From: Saccharopolyspora_C sp040643635
Lineage (GTDB): Bacteria > Actinomycetota > Actinomycetes > Mycobacteriales > Pseudonocardiaceae
Assembly: GCF_040643635.1 (NCBI RefSeq)
Contig: NZ_JBEYUS010000012.1
Span: 1 to 64,000 of the forward strand
Direction: 5' to 3'
DNA length: 64,000 nucleotides
The notes under the pieces are model-generated. The model was not told the origin of the DNA and made no database searches. It worked only from the letters and a program-made list of their open reading frames with translations. The position numbers were made by a program, and so were the translations under genes. Below, one piece after another: positions 16,388 through 24,982 of this stretch (positions are counted from its first letter, which is position 1; every line of letters starts with the position of its first letter).

Positions 16388-17736
16388 TCCCCGCGGACGA
16401 TGCCGCGCAGCTTCGGGACCCGCTCGGCCAGCACCCGCTCGGCGCCGCGCACCGTCGGCTCGTAGTAGTCGGTGCCGACCAGCTCGTCCGGCGCGTACTG
16501 CTGCTCCAGCACGCCCTCGGCGCGGTCGTGCGGGTAGCGGTAGCCCTTCGCGTTGCCGAGCTTCTGCGCGCCCGCGTAGTGCCCGTCGCGCAGGTGCGGC
16601 GGCACCGTCCCGGACTTCCCGGCGCGCACGTCGCCCATCGCCGCGTCGATCGCCGTGATCACCGCGTTCGACTTCGGCGCGGTCGCCAGGTGGATGGTGG
16701 CCTGCGCCAGCGCCAGCCTGCCCTCCGGCATCCCGATGAACTGCACGGCCTGCGAAGCGGCCACCGCGGCCTGCAGCGCCGTCGGATCGGCCATGCCGAC
16801 GTCCTCGCTGGCGTGCACCACCAGGCGGCGCGCGATGAACCGCGGGTCCTCCCCCGCCTCCACCATGCGGGCCAGGTAGTGCAGCGCGGCGTCCACATCA
16901 GACCCGCGGATGGACTTGATGAACGCGCTCACCACGTCGTAGTGCTGGTCCCCGCCCCGGTCGTAGAGCACCGCGGCCCGGTTCACCGTGGCCTCCACGG
17001 TGGCCAGGTCGATCCGGCCGGAACCGGTGGACGCGGCGGACTCGGCGGCCGCCTCCAGCGCGGTCAGCGCGCGGCGCGCGTCCCCGCCGGCCAGCGCCAC
17101 CAGGTGCTCCAGCGCGTCGTCGGCGAGCTCCAGCTCCCCGGCCAGCCCGCGCTCCTCGGTCACCGCGCGCCGCACCAGCTCCCGCACGTCGTCCTCGTCG
17201 AGGCTGCGCAGCTGCAGCACCAGCGAGCGGGACAGCAGCGGTGCCACTACGGAGAAGTACGGGTTCTCGGTGGTCGCGGCCACCAGCAGCACCGTGCGGT
17301 CCTCGACCGCGCCCAGCAGCGCGTCCTGCTGGGTCTTGGAGAACCGGTGCACCTCGTCGATGAACAGCACCGTCGCCTCGCCGGAGCGGCCGAGGCGGCG
17401 GCGCGCCTCCTCGATGACGGCGCGCACCTCCTTCACCCCCGACGACAACGCCGAGAGCGCCACGAACCGGCGGCCCGTCGCCCGCGATACCAGGTTCGCC
17501 AGCGTCGTCTTCCCGGTCCCGGGCGGGCCGTACAGCAGGATCGACGCGGGGGCCGCGCCCTCCACCAGCCTGCGCAGCGGCGCCCCTGCGCCCAGCAGGT
17601 GGCCTTGGCCGAGGACCTCGTCCAGCGACCGGGGCCGCATCCGCACCGCCAGCGGCGCGTTCTCGGCCAGCTTCTCCCCGGCGCGGTCCTCGGTCTCGGC
17701 GCCGAACAACCCCTCGTCGAACAGCCCGTCGCTCAC
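16384..17736 (-). CDS. rarA: Replication-associated AAA+ ATPase RarA/MgsA
   Basis: Clamp-loader-like ATPase that acts at stalled replication forks. The 450-residue protein has Walker A GPPGTGKTT (residues 70-78), Walker B FIDEVH (125-130), sensor 1 ATTENPYF and an arginine finger in LLSRS. It also has the C-terminal tetramerisation block with DVVSAFIKSIRGSDVDAALHYLARM and GYRYPHD. The length is standard for the family. M. tuberculosis keeps the equivalent gene near alaS, as here. Confidence 0.95.
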   Translation of the reverse strand: MSDGLFDEGLFGAETEDRAGEKLAENAPLAVRMRPRSLDEVLGQGHLLGAGAPLRRLVEGAAPASILLYGPPGTGKTTLANLVSRATGRRFVALSALSSGVKEVRAVIEEARRRLGRSGEATVLFIDEVHRFSKTQQDALLGAVEDRTVLLVAATTENPYFSVVAPLLSRSLVLQLRSLDEDDVRELVRRAVTEERGLAGELELADDALEHLVALAGGDARRALTALEAAAESAASTGSGRIDLATVEATVNRAAVLYDRGGDQHYDVVSAFIKSIRGSDVDAALHYLARMVEAGEDPRFIARRLVVHASEDVGMADPTALQAAVAASQAVQFIGMPEGRLALAQATIHLATAPKSNAVITAIDAAMGDVRAGKSGTVPPHLRDGHYAGAQKLGNAKGYRYPHDRAEGVLEQQYAPDELVGTDYYEPTVRGAERVLAERVPKLRGIVRGE

Positions 17737-17824
17737 CCCGTCGACGCTACCCGGGAGCCCCGACGCGGCCGCGCCAGAGGTGCCCGCTGGGGGCTCCTCC
17801 GGCGCGGCTCGCGCACGGCCGCGG

Positions 17825-19342
17825 TCAGCGCACGCCCGCGGGCATGGCCACCTCGGTGCGGGCGTTGTCCCGCTCGCGCTGCGCGACCCAGTTCTGCACC
17901 GCCTGGTGGCACGCCTGGTCCAGGTGCCGCACCGTGCTCAGGTCCAGGTGCACGCTCTGGTCCGCGGGCACGTTCTCCAGCCGCTCCAGCAGCCTGGGCA
18001 GCCGCAGGAAGGTGGCGTTGCCGCCGAACTCCAGGCGCAGGTACCCGTCGTCGCCCTCCTCTTCCTTGACCGACAGCCGCGACACGTCGAACGCGGTCTT
18101 GATCACCGCGGCGCCGAGGCCGATCAGGGTGCCGATGAGCAGGTCGGTGGACACGATCATCACCGCGGTCAGCACCAGCACAAGCGCCTCGGGCCGGTTC
18201 GTCCGCAGCATCTCGACGACCTTGTTCAGCTCCAGCAGCTTCCAGCCCGCTTGGATCAGCAGCGCCGCCAGCACGGCGGTCGGGATGAAGCCGAGGACTC
18301 CGGGCAGCGCCATCACGAACAGCAGCAGCCACACGCCGTGCAGCACGCGGGACGCCTTCGTCTTCGCCCCGGCGCGCACGTTCGCGCCGGACCGGACGAT
18401 CACCGCGGTCATCGGCAGCGCGCCCAGCAGGCCGCACGCCGCGTTGCCCGCGCCCTGGGCGATGAGCTCCTTGTTGTACTGCGTCTTCGGCCCGTCGTGC
18501 ATGCGGTCCACGGCTGCCGCGCTGAACAGGCTCTCCGCGGAGGCGATCAACGCGAACGTGATCATGGAGCCGATCACCGCGGGGGTGACCGCGGCGGCCC
18601 AGGCCTCGCCGGTGGGGATGTTGATGGTCTCCAGCAGCGAGCCGACCTCGGTCATCTTCAGCGGCAGGCCCAGCGCCCACACCCCGGCGCTGGCCACGAC
18701 GACGGCGACGAGCGCGGCGGGGATGCCGCGCACCTTCTCCGGCATCTTCTGCCAGCCGAACAGGATCACCAGGGTGACGACGGTGACGCCGAGCCCGGCG
18801 AGCCCCTGCGGGGTGGTGAACATGGCGACGACCAGGCCGGGCAGGCCGGCGAACTTCTCCGCGGTGTGCGCGGGCTGCTCCAGCCCGCCCACCGGGTACA
18901 GCTGCCCGAGCATGATCACGAGGCCGATGCCGGCCAGCATGCCCTGCACGACCGAGGGCGAGATCGCCCGGAACCAGGTCCCGATGCGGCCGATGCCCAT
19001 CACGATCTGCATCAGCCCGGCACCGAGCACGATCACCCCGAGCGTGCCGAGGCCGTGCTCGGACACCGCCGAGGCGACCAGCACGGTCAGGCCCGCGGCG
19101 GGACCGCTGACCTGCATGGTGCTGCCGGGCAGCAGGCCCACCACGATGCCGCCGATGACGCCGGTGATGATGCCCAGCTCGGCGGGCACGCCGGAGGCGA
19201 CGGCGACGCCGACGCACAGCGGCAGCGCCACCAGGAACACCACCAGGGATGCGCCGAAGTCGGCGCCGAAGGTCCCCTTGGGCCACTGCGGGACTCCGGA
19301 ACCGGTGCGCCGCTCGGCGGACGCGTTGGTCTGAGTGGTCAC
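17825..19342 (-). CDS. SulP-family anion transporter, probable bicarbonate carrier
   Basis: A 505-residue SLC26/SulP membrane protein with about 11-12 transmembrane segments and a short C-terminal STAS-like domain (about 430-495; LRLEFGGNATFLRLP, VHLDLSTVRHLDQA). GASLVVFLVALPLCVGVAVASG is the first helix signature, and the long PQWPKGTFGADFGAS lead matches bicarbonate-type members. The GTG at 19342 has GGAGAG upstream. A beta-carbonic anhydrase lies 312 bp upstream on the same strand, so HCO3- is the favoured substrate; sulfate remains possible. Confidence 0.85.
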   Translation of the reverse strand: MTTQTNASAERRTGSGVPQWPKGTFGADFGASLVVFLVALPLCVGVAVASGVPAELGIITGVIGGIVVGLLPGSTMQVSGPAAGLTVLVASAVSEHGLGTLGVIVLGAGLMQIVMGIGRIGTWFRAISPSVVQGMLAGIGLVIMLGQLYPVGGLEQPAHTAEKFAGLPGLVVAMFTTPQGLAGLGVTVVTLVILFGWQKMPEKVRGIPAALVAVVVASAGVWALGLPLKMTEVGSLLETINIPTGEAWAAAVTPAVIGSMITFALIASAESLFSAAAVDRMHDGPKTQYNKELIAQGAGNAACGLLGALPMTAVIVRSGANVRAGAKTKASRVLHGVWLLLFVMALPGVLGFIPTAVLAALLIQAGWKLLELNKVVEMLRTNRPEALVLVLTAVMIVSTDLLIGTLIGLGAAVIKTAFDVSRLSVKEEEGDDGYLRLEFGGNATFLRLPRLLERLENVPADQSVHLDLSTVRHLDQACHQAVQNWVAQRERDNARTEVAMPAGVR

Positions 19343-19654
19343 GATGCACTCTCCGTTGATGTCTGAGGGGTAGACGCCCGCGGCCGCGTTCGCACGCGGT
19401 CGGGCGCTGAGCGGCGGGCCACGGCCGTGGCGCGCGAGCCCGCGGGAGCGCCGCAGGTCGGTCGCGCGCGGCAGGCGGCCGCGCCCGTTCCGCTCGGGAG
19501 GACCGGCGTTCCGCGCGATCGCGGGACGCCGAGATCGGAACCGCCGGTGCGCGCCCCTTTCCGAGCGCGCACCCCGACGGATCCGCATTGAGGTGTTCGG
19601 TTCAGCGAATTGCGCCGAATGCCGCACATACCGCGCGTCGGTGCGCGGCCGTGA
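19343..19654. other. Non-coding gap between SulP and carbonic anhydrase
   Basis: The half next to SulP is very GC-rich and the half near 19570-19640 is relatively AT-rich (around GCGAATTGCGCCGAATG). The transporter frame remains open through it, but without a ribosome binding site or family-like sequence. No terminator or clear promoter was found, so co-transcription of the two genes is possible. Confidence 0.4.
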
Positions 19655-20269
19655 TCACAGCGGCAGGAAATCCACGTCGGCGGGCGAATCCGGAGTGCGG
19701 TCCGGGCTGCGGAACACGAGACCGGTGTCGATCTCGTAGAACCACCCGTGCACCCGCAGGTCGCCCTGCGCCACCCGGTCCCGGATGAACGGGTATTCGA
19801 ACAGCGTGTCCAGCTGTTCCCGGACGTGGGCCTTGCTCTCGGAGCGCACCGCCGGGTCGGGCCCGACCGGCGCGGTCTGCGGCGGTTCGCCGGTGCCCAG
19901 CCAGGTCCGCAGCGCGGGCAGCTGCTCCAGGCCGCACCCGGCCACGCACTTCGCGGTCACGGCACCGCAGTGCGAATGCCCGCAGACCACGATCTCCGGA
20001 ATGCGCAATTGGAGCACGGCGTACTCGATCGTCGCCATTTCGCTCGATGCGGAATCCGGGACGTAGTGCGGCACCACGTTGCCCGCGGTGCGCAATTCGA
20101 AGAGCTTTCCCGGTTCGGCCCCGGTGATGCGGGAGGGCATCACTCGCGAATCCGAACAGGTGATGAACAGCGCGACGGGCTGCTGCCCGGAAGCGAGTTC
20201 CCGACGGTGTGCTTCCGAGATCGTGCGCGGGTGCCGACGCGCGTGGTCCACCAGGTGTTCGAAATTCAT
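19655..20269 (-). CDS. Beta-carbonic anhydrase
   Basis: Interconverts CO2 and bicarbonate. The 204-residue protein has the zinc ligands of the beta class: Cys in CSDSR (about residue 38, with the Asp-Arg dyad) and His and Cys in CGHSHCGAV (about residues 98-101). GNVVPHY and the C-terminal VHGWFYEIDTG are also typical. The ATG follows GAGGCGGC. It lies upstream of a SulP carrier, which suggests a bicarbonate supply or pH function. Confidence 0.94.
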   Translation of the reverse strand: MNFEHLVDHARRHPRTISEAHRRELASGQQPVALFITCSDSRVMPSRITGAEPGKLFELRTAGNVVPHYVPDSASSEMATIEYAVLQLRIPEIVVCGHSHCGAVTAKCVAGCGLEQLPALRTWLGTGEPPQTAPVGPDPAVRSESKAHVREQLDTLFEYPFIRDRVAQGDLRVHGWFYEIDTGLVFRSPDRTPDSPADVDFLPL

Positions 20270-20333
20270 TGCGCCGCCTCACTGAGCGTCGAGGGAGATC
20301 ACGGTGTTTCGGTGTCCGTTCGCGGAACACCGA

Positions 20334-20699
20334 TCAGTGCCGGTAGACCTGCAGCACTGCCGGAGCGTGTCTCTCCCGTACGCAGTGCGCGTCGCGCTGC
20401 GAGCAGGGGTGGCCGCCGAGGCGGGAGCCGAGCGGGGCGTGCCGCGCGGCGAGGTCCTCGCGGAAGGACCGCGGCAGCGGTTCCCGCGGGTCGGGCGTGC
20501 GGGTCTCGCGCCGGGACGGCGAGGTCGCCGCCGGGCGCTGGCGGACCTTCTCGCTGTGCTCCTTGATCTCGTTGGTCTTGATCTCGGAGGTGTTGCGGAC
20601 CGCCAGTTCCGCGCACAGCGTCGACTGGAACGGCACGACCACGGCGAGCAGAACCGTGAACAGCAGGAACAGTCCCGCCCTCACGATCCTGATACGCAT
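20334..20699 (-). CDS. Small single-span membrane or exported protein of unknown function
   Basis: A 121-residue product whose ATG follows a perfect AGGAGG eight bases upstream. Residues 8-24 (AGLFLLFTVLLAVVVPF) form a signal anchor or signal peptide, followed by a polar, Arg/Pro-rich tail with three cysteines. No family is recognised. It precedes carbonic anhydrase by 64 bp on the same strand and could be co-transcribed with it. Confidence 0.6.
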   Translation of the reverse strand: MRIRIVRAGLFLLFTVLLAVVVPFQSTLCAELAVRNTSEIKTNEIKEHSEKVRQRPAATSPSRRETRTPDPREPLPRSFREDLAARHAPLGSRLGGHPCSQRDAHCVRERHAPAVLQVYRH

Positions 20700-21193
20700 G
20701 GTGCCTCCTGGGGCGACGTGCACTGGTGGCCTGCGGCCGATGGGGATGTCGGGGGCGACGGTGCCCGGCCGATACGTCCCGTGACTCGGAGGTTCCCGCA
20801 CGAGTGCGGCGGGATTCGCTCCGCTGTCCGCATCCGAGGCGACTCCACTGCGGGAAGGCGCCTTCCGGTTGCTCGACACAACGTATCCGACTCACCCAGT
20901 GTAAATGCAAGGGTGATCATCGCCCTAAAGATGAAGAAAGATTAATGCGCACAATCGGACCTCCACCCGGAGGGCGCAAGCGAGGCACTCGAACAGCGCT
21001 CCACATGCACGTTTCGCTACCTGTGCTGGACCAGAAACCGAAACTTGAACCCGTTCGAGTACATCGGGGGCGGCACGATTCATCTCGATGAGATCTCAAC
21101 GAAATCCGGATGTCCAGCCCGTGACGCCGGGATCACGTCGACGTGAACGGCCCCGCGCACGGTTGGGTGGCCGAGGTCCGGGAAGGAAGAGCG
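20700..21193. other. Non-coding region with an AT-rich core
   Basis: Between the small membrane protein (leftwards) and the APH-fold gene, which ends here, lies 494 bp without a convincing gene. Positions 20880-20960 are much richer in A/T than their surroundings. They contain a near-palindrome, AGGGTGATCATCGCCCT, at about 20909-20926. This is probably the promoter/operator of the leftward gene. A 60-codon minus-strand frame at 20917-21099 looks random. Confidence 0.4.
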
Positions 21194-22411
21194 CTACTTC
21201 TCCTCGTCGCGGAACGCCGGGTAGCGCAGCAGCTGCAGCGCGCCCGCCCCGAACCGCTCCACCAGGGCGTCGACCATCGAGGAGGCGTAGCCGGCCAGCC
21301 CCGGTTCACCGCACTCCACGGCGTCGTCCCGCAGCTTGCGCCAGCGGTCCACCAGCGCGGTGCTCCGCCGCGGCGAGGGCATGTGCAGGTCGATCGGCCG
21401 GTCCGACTCACCCGTGCGCGGCAGGAACCACCACGTCGAGACCCACACCCACAGCACCTGCGCGTCGAACAGGCGGGGCAGCAGCACCTCGTCGTCGTCG
21501 AGCTCCGGCCACACCTCGGCGATCTCCGAGCGCCAGGTCGCCAGCATCCCGTCCGACAGGTTCTCCGGCAGCGAGTACGAGCACCAGGACGACGGGAACG
21601 GGTACTGCAGGTACGCCGCGTCCAGCGCGACGTCCCGCACGCAGCCCCACTCGAAGTCCAGGAACCGCACCCCGGTACCGGTCACCAGGCTGTTGTCCGG
21701 GCAGATGTCCGAGGGGCTGAACGAGCGGTAGCGGCTCTGGTCGAGCAGCTCCGCCGCCGACTGCAGCCGGGCCGACACCTCCGGCGGGGTGCGCACGCCG
21801 AGGGACTGCTCGATCAGCTCCGGCAGGTCCTCCAGCGACCGCACGATGTCCTCGGCCACCGGGTCCGCGCAGGACTTGGCGCCCACCCGGCGCATCAGCG
21901 CTTCGAAGTCGGCCTCTCGGCCGGCCAGCGTCGTGTGCAGCCTGCCCAGCGCCCGCGCCCACGCCAGCAGCGCCCGCTCGGCGGCCCGCGGGTCCTCGCC
22001 GAACAGCACGTCCTCTAGCGTGGAACCGCGGCCCAGGTCCTCCAGCACGAGCAGCCGGCGTTCGGCGTCGTGCGCGATCAGCTCGGGACCGACGCGGATC
22101 TCCGGGGGCAGCGCGGTCGCCAGCTGGCAGCTCGCCGCCTCGTGCGCGAACGGATCGGAGCGGGCTTCCTCCGGGCATTCCCCGTAGTGCTTAAGCACCA
22201 GGGTGCGCGGCAGCTCGTACGGCGTCTCGGCTACGCGCACGCGGAGCACGACGGAGCGCTCGCTGCCACCGAGGTCCTCGGCGTCGGCGAGCCGGACCGG
22301 GGCTCCCATGCGCTTGCTGAGCACGGCTTCGGCGGTGCCGACGGTGTCGGTCACCGTGGTGCTGGCGGGCACACGGACCTCCGGAGGGCCGGAAGTGATC
22401 TCCACGCTCAT
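21194..22411 (-). CDS. Aminoglycoside-phosphotransferase-fold protein
   Basis: A 405-residue kinase-like protein of the APH/choline kinase fold. RTLVLKHYG carries the ATP-anchoring Lys, LVLEDLG is the hinge, and SPSDICPDN is the catalytic loop with Asp and Asn kept. FLDFEWG carries the metal-binding Asp. The catalytic loop lacks the HG of the usual HGDxxxxN motif. Substrate is unknown; the family includes antibiotic, sugar and small-alcohol kinases. The tryptophan-rich C-terminal half (VLWVWVSTWWF) is unusual. It is a monocistronic gene after a long spacer. Confidence 0.72.
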   Translation of the reverse strand: MSVEITSGPPEVRVPASTTVTDTVGTAEAVLSKRMGAPVRLADAEDLGGSERSVVLRVRVAETPYELPRTLVLKHYGECPEEARSDPFAHEAASCQLATALPPEIRVGPELIAHDAERRLLVLEDLGRGSTLEDVLFGEDPRAAERALLAWARALGRLHTTLAGREADFEALMRRVGAKSCADPVAEDIVRSLEDLPELIEQSLGVRTPPEVSARLQSAAELLDQSRYRSFSPSDICPDNSLVTGTGVRFLDFEWGCVRDVALDAAYLQYPFPSSWCSYSLPENLSDGMLATWRSEIAEVWPELDDDEVLLPRLFDAQVLWVWVSTWWFLPRTGESDRPIDLHMPSPRRSTALVDRWRKLRDDAVECGEPGLAGYASSMVDALVERFGAGALQLLRYPAFRDEEK

Positions 22412-22717
22412 CGTCTCCAGACACTACCCCCACAACCTGAACCCGAACGGGCAAGACCGGTCAAGTACGCCACCGCTGGTAGCGGCGCGCGCACCGCACG
22501 TGCTCGCTCGGCTGAACCCCACCTGCGCCGGCGGGTACCCGGAACCGGGCCCGCGAGACCGTCGCGCACCGGTCCGGCGCTCCCACGTCATCCCGACGGA
22601 ACCGAGCCGCGCTCGCGTTGCATCGTTTCGCGCGCGAACCGGCTCCGGGCGACGAACGGGGCCGCGCTGCTCGTGCAGCGCGGCCCCGCACCTGCTGTCG
22701 GCCCGGCGGCCGCCGGG
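22412..22717. other. Gap between the APH-fold gene and aspS
   Basis: This 306-bp interval contains the aspS terminator at 22657-22688 and, near 22412-22470, the probable leftward promoter of the APH-fold gene. I see no coding frame with a ribosome binding site. Confidence 0.5.
22657..22688 (-). terminator. aspS terminator
   Basis: CGGGGCCGCGCTGC and GCAGCGCGGCCCCG form a perfect 14-bp stem around a TCGT loop, 30 bases downstream of the aspS stop. Confidence 0.8.
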
Positions 22718-24523
22718 TCAGCTCTGCTTCTCGGTGAGCTGCTCGGTCGGCACCGGGTCGGTGCCCTTCGCGGCCGGCTTGGCGTCCACCCCGGCCTCCT
22801 TGCGCTGCTCCGCCGTGATCGGGGCGGGCGCGGAGGTCAGCGGGTCGAAACCGCCGCCGCTCTTCGGGAAGGCGATGACCTCGCGCAGCGAGTCGGCCCC
22901 GGCCAGCAGCATGCAGATCCGGTCCCAGCCGAGGGCGATGCCGCCGTGCGGCGGCGGGCCGAACTTGAACGCGTCGAGCAGGAAGCCGAACTTCTCCTGC
23001 GCCTGCTCCTCGGAGATGCCCAGCACCGAGAACACCCGCTCCTGCACGTCCGCGCGGTGCACGCGGATGGAGCCGCCACCGATCTCGTTGCCGTTGCAGA
23101 CGATGTCGTAGGCCCAGGCCAGCGCGTGCTCCGGGTCCTCGTCGAACGTCTCCGCCCAGTCCGCGTTCGGCGCGGTGAACGGGTGGTGCACCGCGGTCCA
23201 GCGGCCGCTGCCCACCGCGACGTCGTCGCTGTCGGCGATCAGCGCGAACATCGGCGCGTCCACCACCCACACGAACGACCAGGCGTCGTGGTCGATCAGC
23301 CCGCAGCGCTCGCCGATCTCCAGCCGCGCGGCGCCCAGCAGCGCGCGCGAGGGGGACCGCTCGCCCGCGGCGAAGAACACGCAGTCACCGGGGTTGGCGC
23401 CGACCGCCGCGACCAGGCCGTCGCGCTCGGCGTCGGACAGGTTCTTGGCGACCGGGCCGGACAGGGTGCCGTCCTCGCCGACCAGCACGTAGGCCAGGCC
23501 CTTTGCGCCGCGCTGCTTCGCCCAGTCCTGCCAGGCGTCGAGCTGCCGCCGCGGCTGGCTGCCGCCGCCCGGCATGACGACCGCACCAACGTAGGGCGCG
23601 CGGAACACCCGGAACGGGGTGTCGGCGAAGTACTCGGTGAGCTCGGTGAGCTCCAGCCCGAAGCGCAGGTCCGGCTTGTCGCTGCCGTAGCGGGCCATCG
23701 CGTCCGCGTAGGTCATCCGCGGGATCGGCAGCGGGATCTCGTGCCCGATCAGCTTCCACAGGCCGGCGACGATCCGCTCGCCGAGCTCGATGACGTCGTC
23801 CTGCTCGACGAAGCTCATCTCGATGTCGAGCTGGGTGAACTCCGGCTGCCGGTCGGCGCGGAAGTCCTCGTCGCGGTAGCAGCGCGCGATCTGGAAGTAG
23901 CGCTCCATGCCGCCGACCATGAGCAGCTGCTTGAACAGCTGCGGCGACTGGGGCAGCGCGTACCAGGAACCGGGCTGCAGGCGCGCGGGCACCAGGAAGT
24001 CGCGGGCGCCCTCCGGGGTGGAGCGGGTCATCGTCGGCGTCTCGATCTCGACGAAGTCCCGCTCGTGCAGCACCTCGCGGGCGACCCGGTTGATGTCGCT
24101 GCGCAGCCGCATGATCCGGGCGGGGCCGGAGCGGCGCAGGTCCAGGTAGCGGTGCTTGAGGCGGATCTCCTCGCCGACCTCGAGGTGCTCGTCCAGCGGG
24201 AACGGCAGCGGCGCGGACTCGGAGAGCACTTCGAGCTCGGTGGCGTAGACCTCGATCTCGCCGGTGCCGATCTCGGTGTTCTCGTTGCCCTCGGGCCTGC
24301 GCACCACGTCACCGGTGATCCGGACGCAGAACTCGGCGCGCAGCCGGTGGGCGCGCTCGGCCATCTCGCCTTCGCGGAAGACCACCTGGGCGACGCCCGA
24401 AGCGTCGCGGAGATCGATGAAGATCACTCCACCGTGATCGCGGCGGCGCGCAACCCAGCCTGCCAAGGTGACGGACTGCCCGGCATGACCGGCGCGAAGC
24501 GATCCGGCCTCGTGCGTGCGCAT
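22718..24523 (-). CDS. aspS: Aspartyl-tRNA synthetase
   Basis: Class IIb synthetase of 601 residues: N-terminal OB-fold anticodon-binding domain (about 1-105), catalytic domain with FVEIETPTMTRSTPEGARDFLVP, QSPQLFKQ and RCYRDEDFRADRQPEFTQLDIE, a bacterial GAD insertion, and motif 3 GGIALGWDRICMLLAG. A Lys/Thr/Glu-rich tail follows. The ATG at 24523 begins MRTHEAGSLRAGHAG, the usual start; a GTG one codon upstream is nearer the GAGGAG site. In actinobacteria without AsnRS this enzyme often also charges tRNA-Asn, which cannot be decided here. Confidence 0.97.
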   Translation of the reverse strand: MRTHEAGSLRAGHAGQSVTLAGWVARRRDHGGVIFIDLRDASGVAQVVFREGEMAERAHRLRAEFCVRITGDVVRRPEGNENTEIGTGEIEVYATELEVLSESAPLPFPLDEHLEVGEEIRLKHRYLDLRRSGPARIMRLRSDINRVAREVLHERDFVEIETPTMTRSTPEGARDFLVPARLQPGSWYALPQSPQLFKQLLMVGGMERYFQIARCYRDEDFRADRQPEFTQLDIEMSFVEQDDVIELGERIVAGLWKLIGHEIPLPIPRMTYADAMARYGSDKPDLRFGLELTELTEYFADTPFRVFRAPYVGAVVMPGGGSQPRRQLDAWQDWAKQRGAKGLAYVLVGEDGTLSGPVAKNLSDAERDGLVAAVGANPGDCVFFAAGERSPSRALLGAARLEIGERCGLIDHDAWSFVWVVDAPMFALIADSDDVAVGSGRWTAVHHPFTAPNADWAETFDEDPEHALAWAYDIVCNGNEIGGGSIRVHRADVQERVFSVLGISEEQAQEKFGFLLDAFKFGPPPHGGIALGWDRICMLLAGADSLREVIAFPKSGGGFDPLTSAPAPITAEQRKEAGVDAKPAAKGTDPVPTEQLTEKQS

Positions 24524-24982
24524 CACGGGTACTGAGCTCCTCTTCAGGTCGACGAATGCGACAACCGCCCTGCGGCGGTGCTGCGACGTCCGGGCGCGGC
24601 ACGGCTCGGTGGCGACCGCGGACGTGAGAGTCATCAGGCTATCCAACGTGGCAGGCGCGCCGTCCAGCAGGTTTCCGCGCGCCGGTGCCGGTTTCGGCGG
24701 ACCACCCCCGACGTGGTGCGCGGCGCCGGGTTTCCGGCATTCGCGTTCCGGCCGATCCGCTCGATCCGCGAACCGCGGTCCGAGAACGGCACCGGGAGTT
24801 CCGGTTCGCGCACTCGGCGAAGTGGAGAGGGCCGGGCGGAGCAAAGGACGCTCGGCTGAACACAAAGCGCGCGAATTCGCCTCACACTTTAGTAGGTGGG
24901 TGGAACCGAAACTTGATCGTTGCGTGGCTGAGTCTCACTCATTAGCGTAAGTTCGCGAGTTCGGCGGACACGAGGAGTAACC
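24524..24982. promoter_or_regulatory. Divergent control region between aspS and the HTH protein
   Basis: The half near aspS (24524-24860) is GC-rich, with no recognised gene. From 24860 to 24982 the sequence is AT-rich. It holds an ACTTTAGTAGGT motif at 24886-24897 and a plausible rightward promoter, TTGCGT (24920-24925), 17 bp, TAGCGT (24943-24948), followed by GAGGAG before the ATG at 24983. Confidence 0.55.

Noticed and set aside
20917..21099. 60-codon minus-strand frame in the spacer after the APH-fold gene
   Set aside because: Cys/Ser/Arg-rich random composition, no ribosome binding site, and it lies over an AT-rich promoter-like region.
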